64,000 bases of DNA. It comes from an uncultured Lentisphaerota bacterium (GTDB lineage: Bacteria; Verrucomicrobiota; Kiritimatiellia; CAIQIC01). The notes under the pieces were generated by a model. It did not search any database. It was not told the origin of the DNA and saw only the letters and a list, made by a program, of their open reading frames with translations. Each line of letters opens with the position of its first letter. The first letter of the stretch is position 1. Positions 1 to 8,746 of this stretch are shown here, piece by piece. Made by a program: the position numbers and the translations under genes. The stretch is from positions 1 to 64,000 of the forward strand of contig CAISWQ010000087.1 of the NCBI GenBank assembly GCA_903889245.1. The letters run 5' to 3'.

Positions 1-40
1 GGCGTTCTTTTTCAGTCAACTGCGTGTACTCTCGCTTCAT
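1..40 (-). mobile_element. IS30-family transposase, N-terminal 13 codons only (runs off the left edge)
   Basis: A minus-strand ATG at 38-40 opens a frame reading MKREYTQLTEKER to the window edge. It is preceded by a good ribosome-binding site (AAGGAGA, about 8 nt upstream). This peptide closely resembles the start of IS30-family transposases, which typically begin with a Y-T-Q-L-T-x-x-E-R motif ahead of a helix-turn-helix. The flank at 60-79 holds a 7-bp inverted repeat (GGTTGTT/AACAACC) that could be part of the element's terminal repeat, but the true end cannot be placed. Only 13 residues are visible, so the family call is a recognition, not a proof. Confidence 0.5.
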
Positions 41-130
41 GGACGGGTCTCCTTGCGGGGGTTGTTAGGTCCAACAACCGTTAGGTGTACCCGTCCGCTT
101 TCGGTGGTGCACTTATTATGTGCATGCGGG

Positions 131-170
131 GGCTTGGAAAACCGGCCCGCTGGTTGCCAAGCCCTGGAAA
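131..170. repeat. Phased palindrome cluster 1 (degenerate pair)
   Basis: A right half-copy (CTTGGAA at 133-139) and a degenerate full copy (155-169, TGCCAAGCCCTGGAA) are centred about 30 bp apart, as in the other clusters. The first copy lacks its left arm. The cluster lies between the transposase start and hdrC; the rest of 41-312 shows no gene I can support. Confidence 0.5.
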
Positions 171-312
171 TTTTCCCCGTCACACGCTCCATGATTGACA
201 ACGAAAGCTGGTTTGCGTATGCCGGGGGCAGCAGAAAGGAATGCCCGCGCGCGTGGATAACCGACAGCGCCCGGTGTGAGCGGCAGGGCGCGGCCCGCGG
301 GCATGGACCAGC

Positions 313-951
313 ATGGAATTCAAACGGACGATCAAATATGAAGCCGACCGGGTGAAGGGCTTCGGCGACGAGGTCCGCAGCGTGCCCGGCTGCGAGGACC
401 TGCAGGCGTGCATCCAGTGCGGCACATGCTCCGGCGTCTGCCCGCTCTCCATCTACATGGACTATTCGCCGCGGCAGGTGATGACGCTGACGCGGGCCGA
501 TTTCAAGAACGAGGTGCTACGCAGCCACACGATCTGGCTGTGCGCCTCGTGCTATCACTGCACTGTGGAATGCCCGCGCAAGATCCGCATCACGGACATC
601 ATGTATGAGCTCAAGCAGCGCGCGATCCACGAGCGCATCTACCCGCGGCAGTTCACCATCCCGGTCCTCGCCCGCGAGTTCTACAAGATGACCTATAAGT
701 ACGGGCGCATCACCGAGAACGTGCTGGCGGCGACGATGTACCTGAAGACGAAGCCGATCGAGGCGCTCAAAATGTGGCGGCTGGGGCTGGGTCTGTTCCT
801 GCGCGGGCGCTTCCCGCTCAAGCTGGAGAAAATCAAGCGCCGCGACGAGCTTGACCGCATGATGAAGGTCGTGGACCAGCTGAACATTGACTCGCTGCAC
901 GACGAGAAGAAAAAGACGCACGGGGAAGGCGTCGCCGGGAGCCTCGCATGA
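313..951 (+). CDS. hdrC: Heterodisulfide reductase subunit C-like protein (HdrC)
   Basis: This is the electron-transfer subunit of a soluble Hdr complex. It carries two [4Fe-4S] clusters that pass electrons between HdrA and HdrB. Two CxxCxxCxxxCP motifs are visible at residues 33-44 and 77-88. At 212 residues it is a little longer than typical HdrC (about 180-200), with a basic C-terminal tail. The ATG at 313 gives a conventional HdrC N-terminus; its ribosome-binding site is weak, so the start is less certain than the identity. It is the first gene of a tight operon: its stop overlaps the hdrB start by 4 nt (ATGA). Confidence 0.9.
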   Translation: MEFKRTIKYEADRVKGFGDEVRSVPGCEDLQACIQCGTCSGVCPLSIYMDYSPRQVMTLTRADFKNEVLRSHTIWLCASCYHCTVECPRKIRITDIMYELKQRAIHERIYPRQFTIPVLAREFYKMTYKYGRITENVLAATMYLKTKPIEALKMWRLGLGLFLRGRFPLKLEKIKRRDELDRMMKVVDQLNIDSLHDEKKKTHGEGVAGSLA

Positions 952-1829
952 CGACGAAATATTCCTACTTTCCAGGCTGTTCGCTCAAGGGCATCGGCCG
1001 CGCCTACGAGGAGAGCCTGCTGCCGGTCTTCCGCGCGCTGGGCTGCGAGCTGGAGGAGCTCGAAGACTGGAACTGCTGCGGCGCGACCGCCTACATGGCG
1101 GTGGACGAGGTCAAGGCCTGCGTGCTCGCCTCGCGCAACCTGGCGATGGCGGAGCAGCTCGGCCACAAGGAACTGCTCGCACCGTGCAGCGCGTGCTACC
1201 TGGTGCTGAACAAGACCAAGCACTACCTCGAGGATTCGCCCGCGGTGCGCGGCGTGATCCAGAAGGCGCTGGCGGAGGTCAACATGACCTACTCCGGCCA
1301 GACGCCGGTGAAGCATCCGCTGGACGTGATGATCAACAACATCGGGCTCGACGAGATCAAGAAGCGCGTCAAGCGGCCGCTGACCGGACTGAAGGTGGCG
1401 CCCTATTACGGCTGCCAGATCGTGCGGCCCTACGCGACCTTCGATGACCAGCACGACCCGGTGACGATGGACCGCCTGCTGGAGGCGATCGGCTGCGAGA
1501 TCGTCCGCTTCCCGCTCAAGACGCGGTGCTGCGGCGCGAGCCTGACCGGCACGCTGCCGGAGCCGGGCCTGCTGTGCGCGAAGATCATCCTCGCCGAGGC
1601 CCTCAAGCGCGGCGCGGACGTGATCGCCACGGTCTGCCCGCTGTGCCAGTTCAACCTCGACGGCTATCACCACAACATCGAGAAGAAGTGGGGGCCGCAC
1701 CGCATCCCGACGGTGTATTTCACGCAGTTGATGGGTCTCGCGTTCGGCTTGGGCGAGCGCGAGCTGGGCCTGCACCGCGGGTTTATCCCGATGAAGCCGC
1801 TGCCGGCGCCGGCCGCGGCGGGGGCGTGA
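948..1829 (+). CDS. hdrB: Heterodisulfide reductase subunit B-like protein (HdrB)
   Basis: This is the catalytic subunit that cleaves a disulfide on unusual noncubane [4Fe-4S] clusters. The protein (293 residues) has two CCG domains. The first uses C11, C43-C44 and C80/C83; the second uses C156, C194-C195 and C230/C233. This is the expected Cx(n)CCGx(n)CxxC pattern in both halves, so it should be catalytically competent. In methanogens the substrate is CoM-S-S-CoB. No methanogenesis genes are present here, so the physiological disulfide is unknown. It is translationally coupled to hdrC and followed by hdrA after about 30 nt. Confidence 0.92.
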   Translation: MTTKYSYFPGCSLKGIGRAYEESLLPVFRALGCELEELEDWNCCGATAYMAVDEVKACVLASRNLAMAEQLGHKELLAPCSACYLVLNKTKHYLEDSPAVRGVIQKALAEVNMTYSGQTPVKHPLDVMINNIGLDEIKKRVKRPLTGLKVAPYYGCQIVRPYATFDDQHDPVTMDRLLEAIGCEIVRFPLKTRCCGASLTGTLPEPGLLCAKIILAEALKRGADVIATVCPLCQFNLDGYHHNIEKKWGPHRIPTVYFTQLMGLAFGLGERELGLHRGFIPMKPLPAPAAAGA

Positions 1830-1860
1830 ACGCAGCAATTTTCCGGTGGAGCAAACGCAC

Positions 1861-3879
1861 ATGGACAAGCCAAGCAAGTCAAACATCCGGATCGGTTTCT
1901 ACGTCTGCCACTGCGGCTCGAACATCGCCGCGATGGTGGACTGCCCGGCCGTGGCGAAATATGTGGAGACCCTGCCGAACGTCGTGCTCTCGCGCGACTA
2001 CAAGTATATGTGCTCCGATCCCGGCCAGGAGCTGATCCAGAAGGACATCGCCGAGTTCAAGCTCAACCGCGTCGTCGTCGCCTCGTGCTCGCCGCTGCTG
2101 CACGAGCACACGTTCCGCGGCGCGGTCGAGGCCGGCGGCCTGAACCCGTTCTTCTTCCAGATGGTCAACATCCGCGAGCACGATTCGTGGGTGCATACCG
2201 ACAAGGCCGAGGCGACCGCGAAGGCGAAGGAGCTCGCGCGCGCGGCCGTCTTGCGCGTGGCGCAGCACAAGGCGCTCGAGGTGAAGAAGGTCCCGATCCA
2301 TCCCGACGCGCTCGTCGTCGGCGGCGGCATCGCGGGCATCCACGCGGCGATGACGCTGGCCAACGCGGGCAAGAAGGTCTTCCTCGTCGAGCGCGAGCCT
2401 TCCATCGGCGGGCACATGGCGAAGTTCGACAAGACCTTCCCGACACTCGACTGCGCCGCCTGCATCCTGACGCCGAAGATGTCCGCAGTCGGCACGCACC
2501 CGAACATCACGCTGCTCTCCTATTCCGAGGTCACCAAGCTCGATGGCTACGTGGGCAACTACACCGTGACCGTGAAGCGCAAGCCGCGCTATATCATCGA
2601 GGACAAGTGCACCGGCTGCCAGGACTGCATCGTCAACTGCGTCTACAAGGAGCCGAAGTTCCGCGACGAGTTCAACGAGGGGCTGGGCAAGCGCAAGCCG
2701 GTCTATATCCCGTTCCCACAGGCGACGCCGCAGGTCGTGGCGATTGACCCGAAGACCTGCCTGAACTTCCGCAACGGCGAGCTGACGAACAAGTGCAAGA
2801 AGAGCTGCGTCACCGCCTGCGGCGAGAAGCAGGCGATTGACTTCAACCAGCAGGAAACCTTCCTCGATCTGAAGGTCGGCACGATCATCATCACCACCGG
2901 TTTCCAGACCTTCGACGCGAAGCGGATGCCGCAGTACGGTTACGGCAAATATCCGAACGTCTATACCGCGCTGGAGATCGAGCGCCTCGTGAACACCTCC
3001 GGCCCGACCGGCGGCCACGTGGTGATGCGCGACGGCAAGACGGAGCCCAAGAGTATCGGCATCATCCACTGCGTCGGCAGCCGTGACAAGAAGACCAACC
3101 GCTGGTGCTCGCGCGTCTGCTGCATGTACTCGATGAAGCTCGCGCACCTGCTCAAGGAACACACCGGCGCGGAGGTGTATAGCTTCTACATTGACATGCG
3201 GACGCCGGGCAAGGGCTACGAGGAGTTCTACGACAAGCTGCTCGAGGAGGGCGTCCACTTCATCCGCGGCCGCGTCGGCGAGGTCACCGACTGGGCGATG
3301 TCGAAGGAGGAGATGGAGGAGGGCAAGCTGATCATCCGCGTCGAGGACACGCTCGCTGGCTACGTGCGGCGCATCCCGTTCGACATGGTCGTGCTCGCCA
3401 CCGGCATGGAGGCACAGAGCGACGCGCAGGACGTGCGCCGCCTGTTCAACATGAGCTGCGGCTCGGAGGGCTTCTTCCTGGAGCGCCACCCGAAACTCGC
3501 GCCGGTCAGCACCTTCACCGAGGGCATCTTCATCGCCGGCGCCTGTCAGGGTCCGCGCGATATCCCGGACACGGTCGCCCAGGCCGGCGCGGCCGCCGCC
3601 GAGGCGCTCGCGCTGATTGATAAGGGGCACATCGAGCAGGAGCCGAACACCGCCTACATCATCGAGGAGGAGTGCTGCGGCTGCAAGTCGTGCCTCCCGC
3701 TCTGCCCCTACACCGCGATCACGTTCGACACCGGCAAGAAGAAGGCCGTCATCAACGAGGCGCTGTGCAAGGGCTGCGGCACGTGCGTCGCCGCCTGCCC
3801 CTCCGGCTCGATCGTCCAGAACCTGTTCGATGACGACGAAATCTTCAGCGAAATCCAGGGAGTGCTGGCCCATGAGTGA
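1861..3879 (+). CDS. hdrA: Flavin-bifurcating heterodisulfide reductase subunit A-like protein (HdrA)
   Basis: HdrA holds the FAD that splits electron pairs between ferredoxin and the disulfide. In order it shows an N-terminal Cys-rich segment (YVCHCGSN), an FAD/NAD-binding site (VVGGGIAGIHAAM, near residue 150), an inserted ferredoxin-like region (CTGCQDC and CKKSCVTAC) and a C-terminal two-cluster ferredoxin domain (CCGCKSCLPLCP and CKGCGTCVAACP). I chose the ATG at 1861 because a GGTGGAG ribosome-binding site lies just upstream; a GTG at 1846 is in frame but has none. The length of 672 residues matches archaeal HdrA. There is no fused NuoF-like or thioredoxin-reductase-like domain. Its stop overlaps mvhD by 8 nt. 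Confidence 0.95.
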   Translation: MDKPSKSNIRIGFYVCHCGSNIAAMVDCPAVAKYVETLPNVVLSRDYKYMCSDPGQELIQKDIAEFKLNRVVVASCSPLLHEHTFRGAVEAGGLNPFFFQMVNIREHDSWVHTDKAEATAKAKELARAAVLRVAQHKALEVKKVPIHPDALVVGGGIAGIHAAMTLANAGKKVFLVEREPSIGGHMAKFDKTFPTLDCAACILTPKMSAVGTHPNITLLSYSEVTKLDGYVGNYTVTVKRKPRYIIEDKCTGCQDCIVNCVYKEPKFRDEFNEGLGKRKPVYIPFPQATPQVVAIDPKTCLNFRNGELTNKCKKSCVTACGEKQAIDFNQQETFLDLKVGTIIITTGFQTFDAKRMPQYGYGKYPNVYTALEIERLVNTSGPTGGHVVMRDGKTEPKSIGIIHCVGSRDKKTNRWCSRVCCMYSMKLAHLLKEHTGAEVYSFYIDMRTPGKGYEEFYDKLLEEGVHFIRGRVGEVTDWAMSKEEMEEGKLIIRVEDTLAGYVRRIPFDMVVLATGMEAQSDAQDVRRLFNMSCGSEGFFLERHPKLAPVSTFTEGIFIAGACQGPRDIPDTVAQAGAAAAEALALIDKGHIEQEPNTAYIIEEECCGCKSCLPLCPYTAITFDTGKKKAVINEALCKGCGTCVAACPSGSIVQNLFDDDEIFSEIQGVLAHE

Positions 3880-4399
3880 ACAATGGCAACCGCGCATCGT
3901 CGCGTTTTTCTGCAACTGGTGCACCTACACGGCGGCGGACCTCGCGGGCGTCTCGCGCCTGAAGTACGCCGCCAACACGCGCGTCATCCGGCTGATGTGC
4001 TCCGGCCGCGTGGACCCGCAGTTCATCCTCGACGCGCTTGCGAAGGGCGCCGATGCCGTGCTGATCGGCGGCTGCCATCCCTTCGACTGCCACTACGCCG
4101 AGGGCAATTACAAATGCCTGCGCCGTTTCCAGCTGCTCAAGCGCATGCTCAAGGACATGGGTATCGAGGAGCAGCGCGTCCGCCTCGAATGGATTTCCGC
4201 CGCGGAGGGCGAGAAGGTCAAGCGCGTTATCAACGAGATGACCGAGACCATCCGCGCGCTCGGCCCGCTCGGTATCCCGCAGAAGTTCGCCGCGTGGGAC
4301 CAGGAGATGGAGGCGTTCGCCGCGCACGTCGAGGCGGGCGAGGCACTCAAAACGCCCTGCTCCGCCCACGCCCCGCAACAGGAGCCCGCCCATGTCTAA
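3872..4399 (+). CDS. mvhD: F420-non-reducing hydrogenase iron-sulfur subunit D (MvhD)
   Basis: MvhD is the [2Fe-2S] adaptor that links the hydrogenase to HdrA. The 175-residue protein begins MSEQWQPRIVAFFCNWCTY and has the family cysteines: CNWC near residue 14, a single Cys in RLMCSGR, and CHPFDC near residue 71. The frame extends upstream inside hdrA, but the ATG at 3872 gives the conserved MvhD N-terminus. It overlaps hdrA by 8 nt and mvhG by 8 nt, so the subunits are probably made in matched amounts. Confidence 0.93.
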   Translation: MSEQWQPRIVAFFCNWCTYTAADLAGVSRLKYAANTRVIRLMCSGRVDPQFILDALAKGADAVLIGGCHPFDCHYAEGNYKCLRRFQLLKRMLKDMGIEEQRVRLEWISAAEGEKVKRVINEMTETIRALGPLGIPQKFAAWDQEMEAFAAHVEAGEALKTPCSAHAPQQEPAHV

Positions 4400-5366
4400 A
4401 CCCAAAGTCGCTTTCTACTGGTGCGCCTCGTGCGGCGGTTGCGAGGAAACCGTCGTGGATCTCGCCGAGGACATCCTTGGCGTGGTCGAGAAGGTGGACA
4501 TCGTCCTCTGGCCTGTCGCGATGGACTTCAAGTACAAGGACATCGAGGCGATGCCGGACAAGTCCATCACCGCCACCTTCCTCAACGGCGCGATCCGCAT
4601 GACCGAGCAAGAGGAAATGGCCCGCCTGCTGCGCCGCAAGAGCGTCTATCTAATCGCCTACGGCTCCTGCGCACATCTGGGCGGCATCCCCGGTCTCGCG
4701 AACCAGTTCCCGCGCGAGCAGATCCTCAAGTTCAACTACGAGGACGCGCCGACGATTCCCAAGGGCGAGCAAACCCGCCCGCTCACGGCCTTCACCGAGG
4801 AAGGCCGCACCACGACGCTACCCGCGCTGCACAATGTGGTGCGCACGCTCGACCAGGTGGTGGACGTGGATTACTACGTGCCCGGCTGCCCGCCGACGCC
4901 GAAGATCACGCGCGCCGCGGTGGACGCGCTGCTCTCCGGCAAGCTGCCGCCGAAGGGTTCCGTCATCGCGCCCGACCACGCGCTGTGCGATGAGTGCTCG
5001 CGCAAGGACACGAAGCCGGACAAGTGGGACTTCGTCGAGTTCAAGCGCCCGCACCAAAAGCTGATGGACGAGAAGTGCTTCCTGGCGCAGGGCGTCGTGT
5101 GCATGGGCCCGGCGACGCGCGCGGGCTGCGATGCCGTCTGCACCGAGGGCGGCATGCCCTGCACCGGTTGCTTCGGCCCGACCTCGCGCGTACGCGACCA
5201 GGGCGCGAAGATTCTGTCCTCGCTCTGCTCCAACCTCGCCGCGAAGGAGGAGGACGAGATCGAGGCCACGCTCGCCGGCATTCCCGACCCGGTCGGCACG
5301 TTCTATCGCTATGGGCTCGCCAAGAGCATTCTCCGCCGCAAGATCAACCTGCCCGCCAAATCCTGA
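4392..5366 (+). CDS. mvhG: F420-non-reducing [NiFe] hydrogenase small subunit (MvhG)
   Basis: This is the small subunit of a cytoplasmic group 3 [NiFe] hydrogenase; it relays electrons from the NiFe site through iron-sulfur clusters to MvhD. The N-terminus has the proximal-cluster motif CASCGGCEE. A central PGCPPTP motif and a Cys-rich C-terminal region (CDEC, CMGPATRAGC, CTGCFGP) supply the remaining ligands. There is no Tat signal, consistent with a cytoplasmic enzyme. The length of 324 residues is normal. It overlaps mvhD, and mvhA starts 14 nt after its stop. Confidence 0.93.
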   Translation: MSKPKVAFYWCASCGGCEETVVDLAEDILGVVEKVDIVLWPVAMDFKYKDIEAMPDKSITATFLNGAIRMTEQEEMARLLRRKSVYLIAYGSCAHLGGIPGLANQFPREQILKFNYEDAPTIPKGEQTRPLTAFTEEGRTTTLPALHNVVRTLDQVVDVDYYVPGCPPTPKITRAAVDALLSGKLPPKGSVIAPDHALCDECSRKDTKPDKWDFVEFKRPHQKLMDEKCFLAQGVVCMGPATRAGCDAVCTEGGMPCTGCFGPTSRVRDQGAKILSSLCSNLAAKEEDEIEATLAGIPDPVGTFYRYGLAKSILRRKINLPAKS

Positions 5367-5380
5367 TTGCGAGACACGCC

Positions 5381-6910
5381 ATGAATCCCGAAGCTGAAAA
5401 AGTGTTCAATGCCGGAGCCGCCCGCGCCAACGCCGCCTACGCCGGCGCGCGCCGCAACGTCACCATCAACCCGATCACGCGCCTCGAAGGCCACGGCAAG
5501 ATTGACATCTTCCTCGATGCCAAGGGCGACGTGGAGCGCGCCTACCTGCAGGTGCCGGAACTGCGCGGCTTCGAGGTCTTCAGCCTCGGCCGGCCCGCCG
5601 AGGATATGCCGCAGATCACCAGCCGCATCTGCGGCGTCTGCCCGACCGCGCACCACATGGCCGCGACGAAGGCGCTCGACAGCCTCTATAACGTCGAGCC
5701 CACCTCCGCCGGGAAAAAAATCCGCGAACTGGTCTATAACGCCTTCACCCTCGAAGACCACGCGCTCCACGTCTTCGTGCTCGGCGGGCCCGACTTCATC
5801 GTCGGCCCCGATGCGCCGCCGGAGCAGCGCAATATCGTCGGCGTCATCGGCAAGGTCGGCCTTGAGGCCGGCAAGAAGGTCATCGCGATGCGCCGCCGCG
5901 TCCGCGAGATCACCAGCTACTTCGGCGGTAAGGTCGTCCATCCCGTGCTCGGTTTGCCCGGCGGCGTCAGCAAGGCGCTCAAGGCCGAGGACCTCGCGAA
6001 GTTCAAGGAGCTCGCCAAGGATGGCGTCGAGTTCGCCGAGTGGACGCTCGCCGTCTTCAAGAGCATCGTGCTTGGCAATCCCGACTACGTGCAGATGATC
6101 AAGTCCGACGCCTACACCCACCAGACCTGCTACATGGGCACGGTGGATGCGAACAATAAGGTCAACTTCTACGACGGCGCGACGCGCGTCGTGGACTGCA
6201 CCGGCAAGGAAGTCTGCAAGTTCACGGCGAAGCAGTACCGCGACTACGTCGCCGAACACACCGAGCCGTGGAGCTACATGAAGTTCGCCTTCCTCAAGAG
6301 CCGCGGGTGGAAAGGCTTTGCCGAAGGCCCGGAGAGCAGCATCTACGCCGTCGGCCCGCTCGCGCGCCTCAACGCCGCCGACGGCATGGCCACGCCCAAG
6401 GCGCAGGCCGCCTACGACGAATTCTTCAAGACGCTCGGTGGGAAGCCGGTCCACCACACCTTGGCCACGCACTGGGCGCGCGTCATCGAGATGATCTACG
6501 CCGCCGAGCGCATCGAGGAATTAGTCAACGACCCCGAAATCACCAGCCCCGACGTGCGCCGCGTCCCCACGCAGACGCCACGCGAGGGCATGGGCATCAT
6601 CGAGGCCCCGCGCGGCACGCTCTTCCATCACTACCAGACCGATGCGAACGGCCTGATCACGATGGCGAACATGGTCGTCGCCACCGGCAACAACGCCGCG
6701 CGTATCGCGATGAGCGTGGACCGCGCCGCCAAGGGCCTCATCAAGGGCGGGAACATCACCGAGGGCCTGCTGAACAAAGTCGAGATGGCCTTCCGCGCCT
6801 ATGACCCCTGCCTCGGCTGCGCCACGCACACGCTCCCCGGCCACATGCCGCTCCGCGCCCGCATCTTTGACCACCGCCGCGCCGTGGTGCGAGAACTGGT
6901 ACAGGGCTGA
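5381..6910 (+). CDS. mvhA: F420-non-reducing [NiFe] hydrogenase large subunit (MvhA)
   Basis: This is the catalytic NiFe subunit (509 residues). The N-terminal nickel ligands are in RICGVC at residues 82-87, and the C-terminal ligands are in DPCLGCATH at 475-483. Twenty-six residues follow H483; this is the tail normally removed by a dedicated endopeptidase after nickel insertion, and a protease of that type is the next gene. The ATG at 5381 gives the expected hydrogenase N-terminus; the frame is open farther upstream only as a shadow of mvhG. Together with MvhDG and HdrABC it makes a complete H2:ferredoxin/disulfide bifurcating complex. Confidence 0.95.
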   Translation: MNPEAEKVFNAGAARANAAYAGARRNVTINPITRLEGHGKIDIFLDAKGDVERAYLQVPELRGFEVFSLGRPAEDMPQITSRICGVCPTAHHMAATKALDSLYNVEPTSAGKKIRELVYNAFTLEDHALHVFVLGGPDFIVGPDAPPEQRNIVGVIGKVGLEAGKKVIAMRRRVREITSYFGGKVVHPVLGLPGGVSKALKAEDLAKFKELAKDGVEFAEWTLAVFKSIVLGNPDYVQMIKSDAYTHQTCYMGTVDANNKVNFYDGATRVVDCTGKEVCKFTAKQYRDYVAEHTEPWSYMKFAFLKSRGWKGFAEGPESSIYAVGPLARLNAADGMATPKAQAAYDEFFKTLGGKPVHHTLATHWARVIEMIYAAERIEELVNDPEITSPDVRRVPTQTPREGMGIIEAPRGTLFHHYQTDANGLITMANMVVATGNNAARIAMSVDRAAKGLIKGGNITEGLLNKVEMAFRAYDPCLGCATHTLPGHMPLRARIFDHRRAVVRELVQG

Positions 6911-6943
6911 CAGCCTTCGGCCCCTGTGCGAGGGAAACAGGCG

Positions 6944-7432
6944 ATGCATGAACCGGCCAGAGCGCCCCTGCTACTGCTTGGCCTCGGCAACGACATTCTG
7001 ACCGACGACGCCGTTGGTTTGCAGGTCGCCCGCCAACTGGCGGAGGAACTGGCGAGCGACCCGCGCATCGCCATTCTAGAAACACAGGAGATGGGTCTGG
7101 CCTTGCTGGATTTTCTGACGGGGCGCAGGGAGGTGCTGTTGGTGGATGCCATCCAGACCGGCAGGGCAGTGCCTGGCACCTTGTATGAACTGGAGGCCGA
7201 ACACCTCCAGCACCTGACTGGGCGCACGCCCCATTTTCTCGGCGTGGGCGAGACCCTGGCCTTGGGCCGCCAACTGGGCCTGCCGATGCCGGAGCGCGTC
7301 CGTATCTTCGCCCTTGAGGTGGCCGATGTACACACGCTCGGCACGCAGCTCTCCCCCGCCGTCGCCGCCGCGCTGCCCGCGCTCCTCGCCCGCCTCCGCG
7401 CCGCCGTGCGCGCGAGCCTGGGACAAGCCTGA
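6944..7432 (+). CDS. Hydrogenase maturation protease (HyaD/HycI family)
   Basis: This endopeptidase trims the C-terminus of the NiFe large subunit. The 162-residue protein begins with a typical fold signature, LLGLGNDILTDDAVGLQVA, whose Glu/Asp positions coordinate the nickel checked by the enzyme. It also has the VLLVDAIQTG strand that supplies the second acidic ligand. I take the ATG at 6944 because AGGGA lies about 8 nt upstream; a GTG at 6926 is in frame. It is the last gene of the hdr-mvh operon, 33 nt after mvhA, and its substrate is almost certainly MvhA. It probably corresponds to a FrcD-type enzyme. Confidence 0.9.
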   Translation: MHEPARAPLLLLGLGNDILTDDAVGLQVARQLAEELASDPRIAILETQEMGLALLDFLTGRREVLLVDAIQTGRAVPGTLYELEAEHLQHLTGRTPHFLGVGETLALGRQLGLPMPERVRIFALEVADVHTLGTQLSPAVAAALPALLARLRAAVRASLGQA

Positions 7433-7466
7433 TCCACAAAATAATTGCGCCCGAGCCGAGAAATAA

Positions 7467-7495
7467 TTGGACAAGCTTGCGCTTCGTCATTAGCT
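7467..7495 (+). promoter_or_regulatory. Possible sigma70-type promoter for a leaderless transcript
   Basis: TTGGAC (7467-7472) and TTAGCT (7490-7495) are separated by 17 bp. If used, transcription would start at or within a base or two of the ATG at 7503, which has no ribosome-binding site, so the mRNA could be leaderless. Two AAATAATTG direct repeats (about 7438-7446 and 7461-7469) sit next to it. This is pattern-based only. Confidence 0.3.
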
Positions 7496-7502
7496 TCCGC
7501 TC

Positions 7503-8624
7503 ATGCGTTGGCGAAACGTCATGCTGATTTTGACTTTCTGCGCGTGGGGCGGCGGCGCGGCGGAACTGCCCAAGGACGTGCAGCCCGCGCGCGAGGAGTT
7601 CGAGGCGGGCCTGAAAAAGGCCGAGCAGCAGGGCCAGGAACGCGTCACCGAGCTGGGCGAGGCCTATCAGAAACGCTTGCGCGAACTCGCCCGCCAGCAG
7701 CAAAGCAAGGGGCGCTTCCGGGGGCTGGTGACGGTGCGCGATGAACTCGCGCGCTTCAGCAAGGCGCGGACCCTGCCCGACCGGCCCGTCGAGGAACCCG
7801 TCGAGTTGCGCGAGGCGCAAGCCACCTTCCAAACCAAGTGGCAGCAGACGCAGTACAGCAACGAGTTCACCATCGTCAAACTCGCCGAGCGCTATGTGCA
7901 GGCGCTGGCGGTCGCCAGCGAGACGCTGGAGAAGGTCAACGCGGCCACGCAGACGGTGCAGGCCGTCGAGGGCGAGTGCGAGCGCGTCGTTGCGCTGCCG
8001 CGGCTGCGGCAAGCGCTGGAGGTCACCAAGGTGCGCCCGCCCGCCGCGCCGCCCAAGACGCACACGGGCGCCCTCGCCACCGGCGGCGCCGATCCGCGCC
8101 AGCGCCGCCCGCTGGACCTCTACCGGCCCGACAACGAGCCGCTCTCCTCCACCATCAACTACGAGGCGAAGGTCTGGCTCTATGAGGACGCCACGCAGCT
8201 CAAGGCCCGCAAATCCGCCGGCGCGGGCGGCCTGTACCGCTCGCTTGATGGCGCGGTGAGCTTTGCGCCGCGCATCACCCTGACCTGCCATAACGGCGAA
8301 ATCCTCTCCGGCAGCCGGCTGGTGGTCGAGTATTTCAGCCGCGTCCTGCCGGAGCACACGCTCAAGCGCGAGACCGTGGAGCGCGTGACCCTGCCGCGGC
8401 TGGAGCGCAGCAAGAGCCACACGGTGGACTTGAAGGGCCTGCAGCTCAACCGCTCCGAGTCGGTCAGCGTGCAGCAGTACGCCGGTGTTTCCGTCAGCAA
8501 CTTCGGTTCGGATTTCTACGGCCTGATCCTGCACCTGGTGGACCCGGACGGGCGCGTGCTCTGGCAACGCTTCTCGCCGCAGGCGCTCGAACGCGAACTC
8601 GCCGCCGCCCCGCCGGAAAAATAA
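7503..8624 (+). CDS. Secreted coiled-coil protein of unknown function
   Basis: I do not recognise this 373-residue protein. It starts with a short hydrophobic signal-like stretch (MLILTFCAWGGGAAE). A long charged helical region (residues about 25-90, rich in E, K, Q and R) follows and is very likely coiled coil. A proline- and threonine-containing linker lies near residue 180, and a beta-rich C-terminal half begins around residue 215. Proteins with this layout are common as uncharacterised exported proteins in PVC bacteria. It follows the hydrogenase operon after 70 nt with its own possible promoter, so there is no strong link to hydrogen metabolism. Confidence 0.75.
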   Translation: MRWRNVMLILTFCAWGGGAAELPKDVQPAREEFEAGLKKAEQQGQERVTELGEAYQKRLRELARQQQSKGRFRGLVTVRDELARFSKARTLPDRPVEEPVELREAQATFQTKWQQTQYSNEFTIVKLAERYVQALAVASETLEKVNAATQTVQAVEGECERVVALPRLRQALEVTKVRPPAAPPKTHTGALATGGADPRQRRPLDLYRPDNEPLSSTINYEAKVWLYEDATQLKARKSAGAGGLYRSLDGAVSFAPRITLTCHNGEILSGSRLVVEYFSRVLPEHTLKRETVERVTLPRLERSKSHTVDLKGLQLNRSESVSVQQYAGVSVSNFGSDFYGLILHLVDPDGRVLWQRFSPQALERELAAAPPEK

Positions 8625-8662
8625 GCCCCGCCCGCCTCGCCCCCGTTTCTCCACGCCGTGGG

Positions 8663-8704
8663 AAAAGCAGAAAGCAGATGGCTGAAAGCTAAAATCAGCT
8701 TTCC
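8663..8704. repeat. Heptamer array 1
   Basis: Six degenerate 7-mers run end to end (AAAAGCA, GAAAGCA, GATGGCT, GAAAGCT, AAAATCA, GCTTTCC). The array runs directly into the phased palindrome pair at 8701. Confidence 0.55.
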
Positions 8705-8746
8705 AAGCCTCGGAAAAATCTGCGCGCCATTTTCCAAGCCTTGGAA
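8701..8746. repeat. Phased palindrome cluster 2 (pair)
   Basis: TTCCAAGCCTCGGAA (8701-8715, one arm mismatch) and TTCCAAGCCTTGGAA (8732-8746) have centres 31 bp apart. They lie between the convergent genes ending at 8624 and 9052. Confidence 0.85.
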
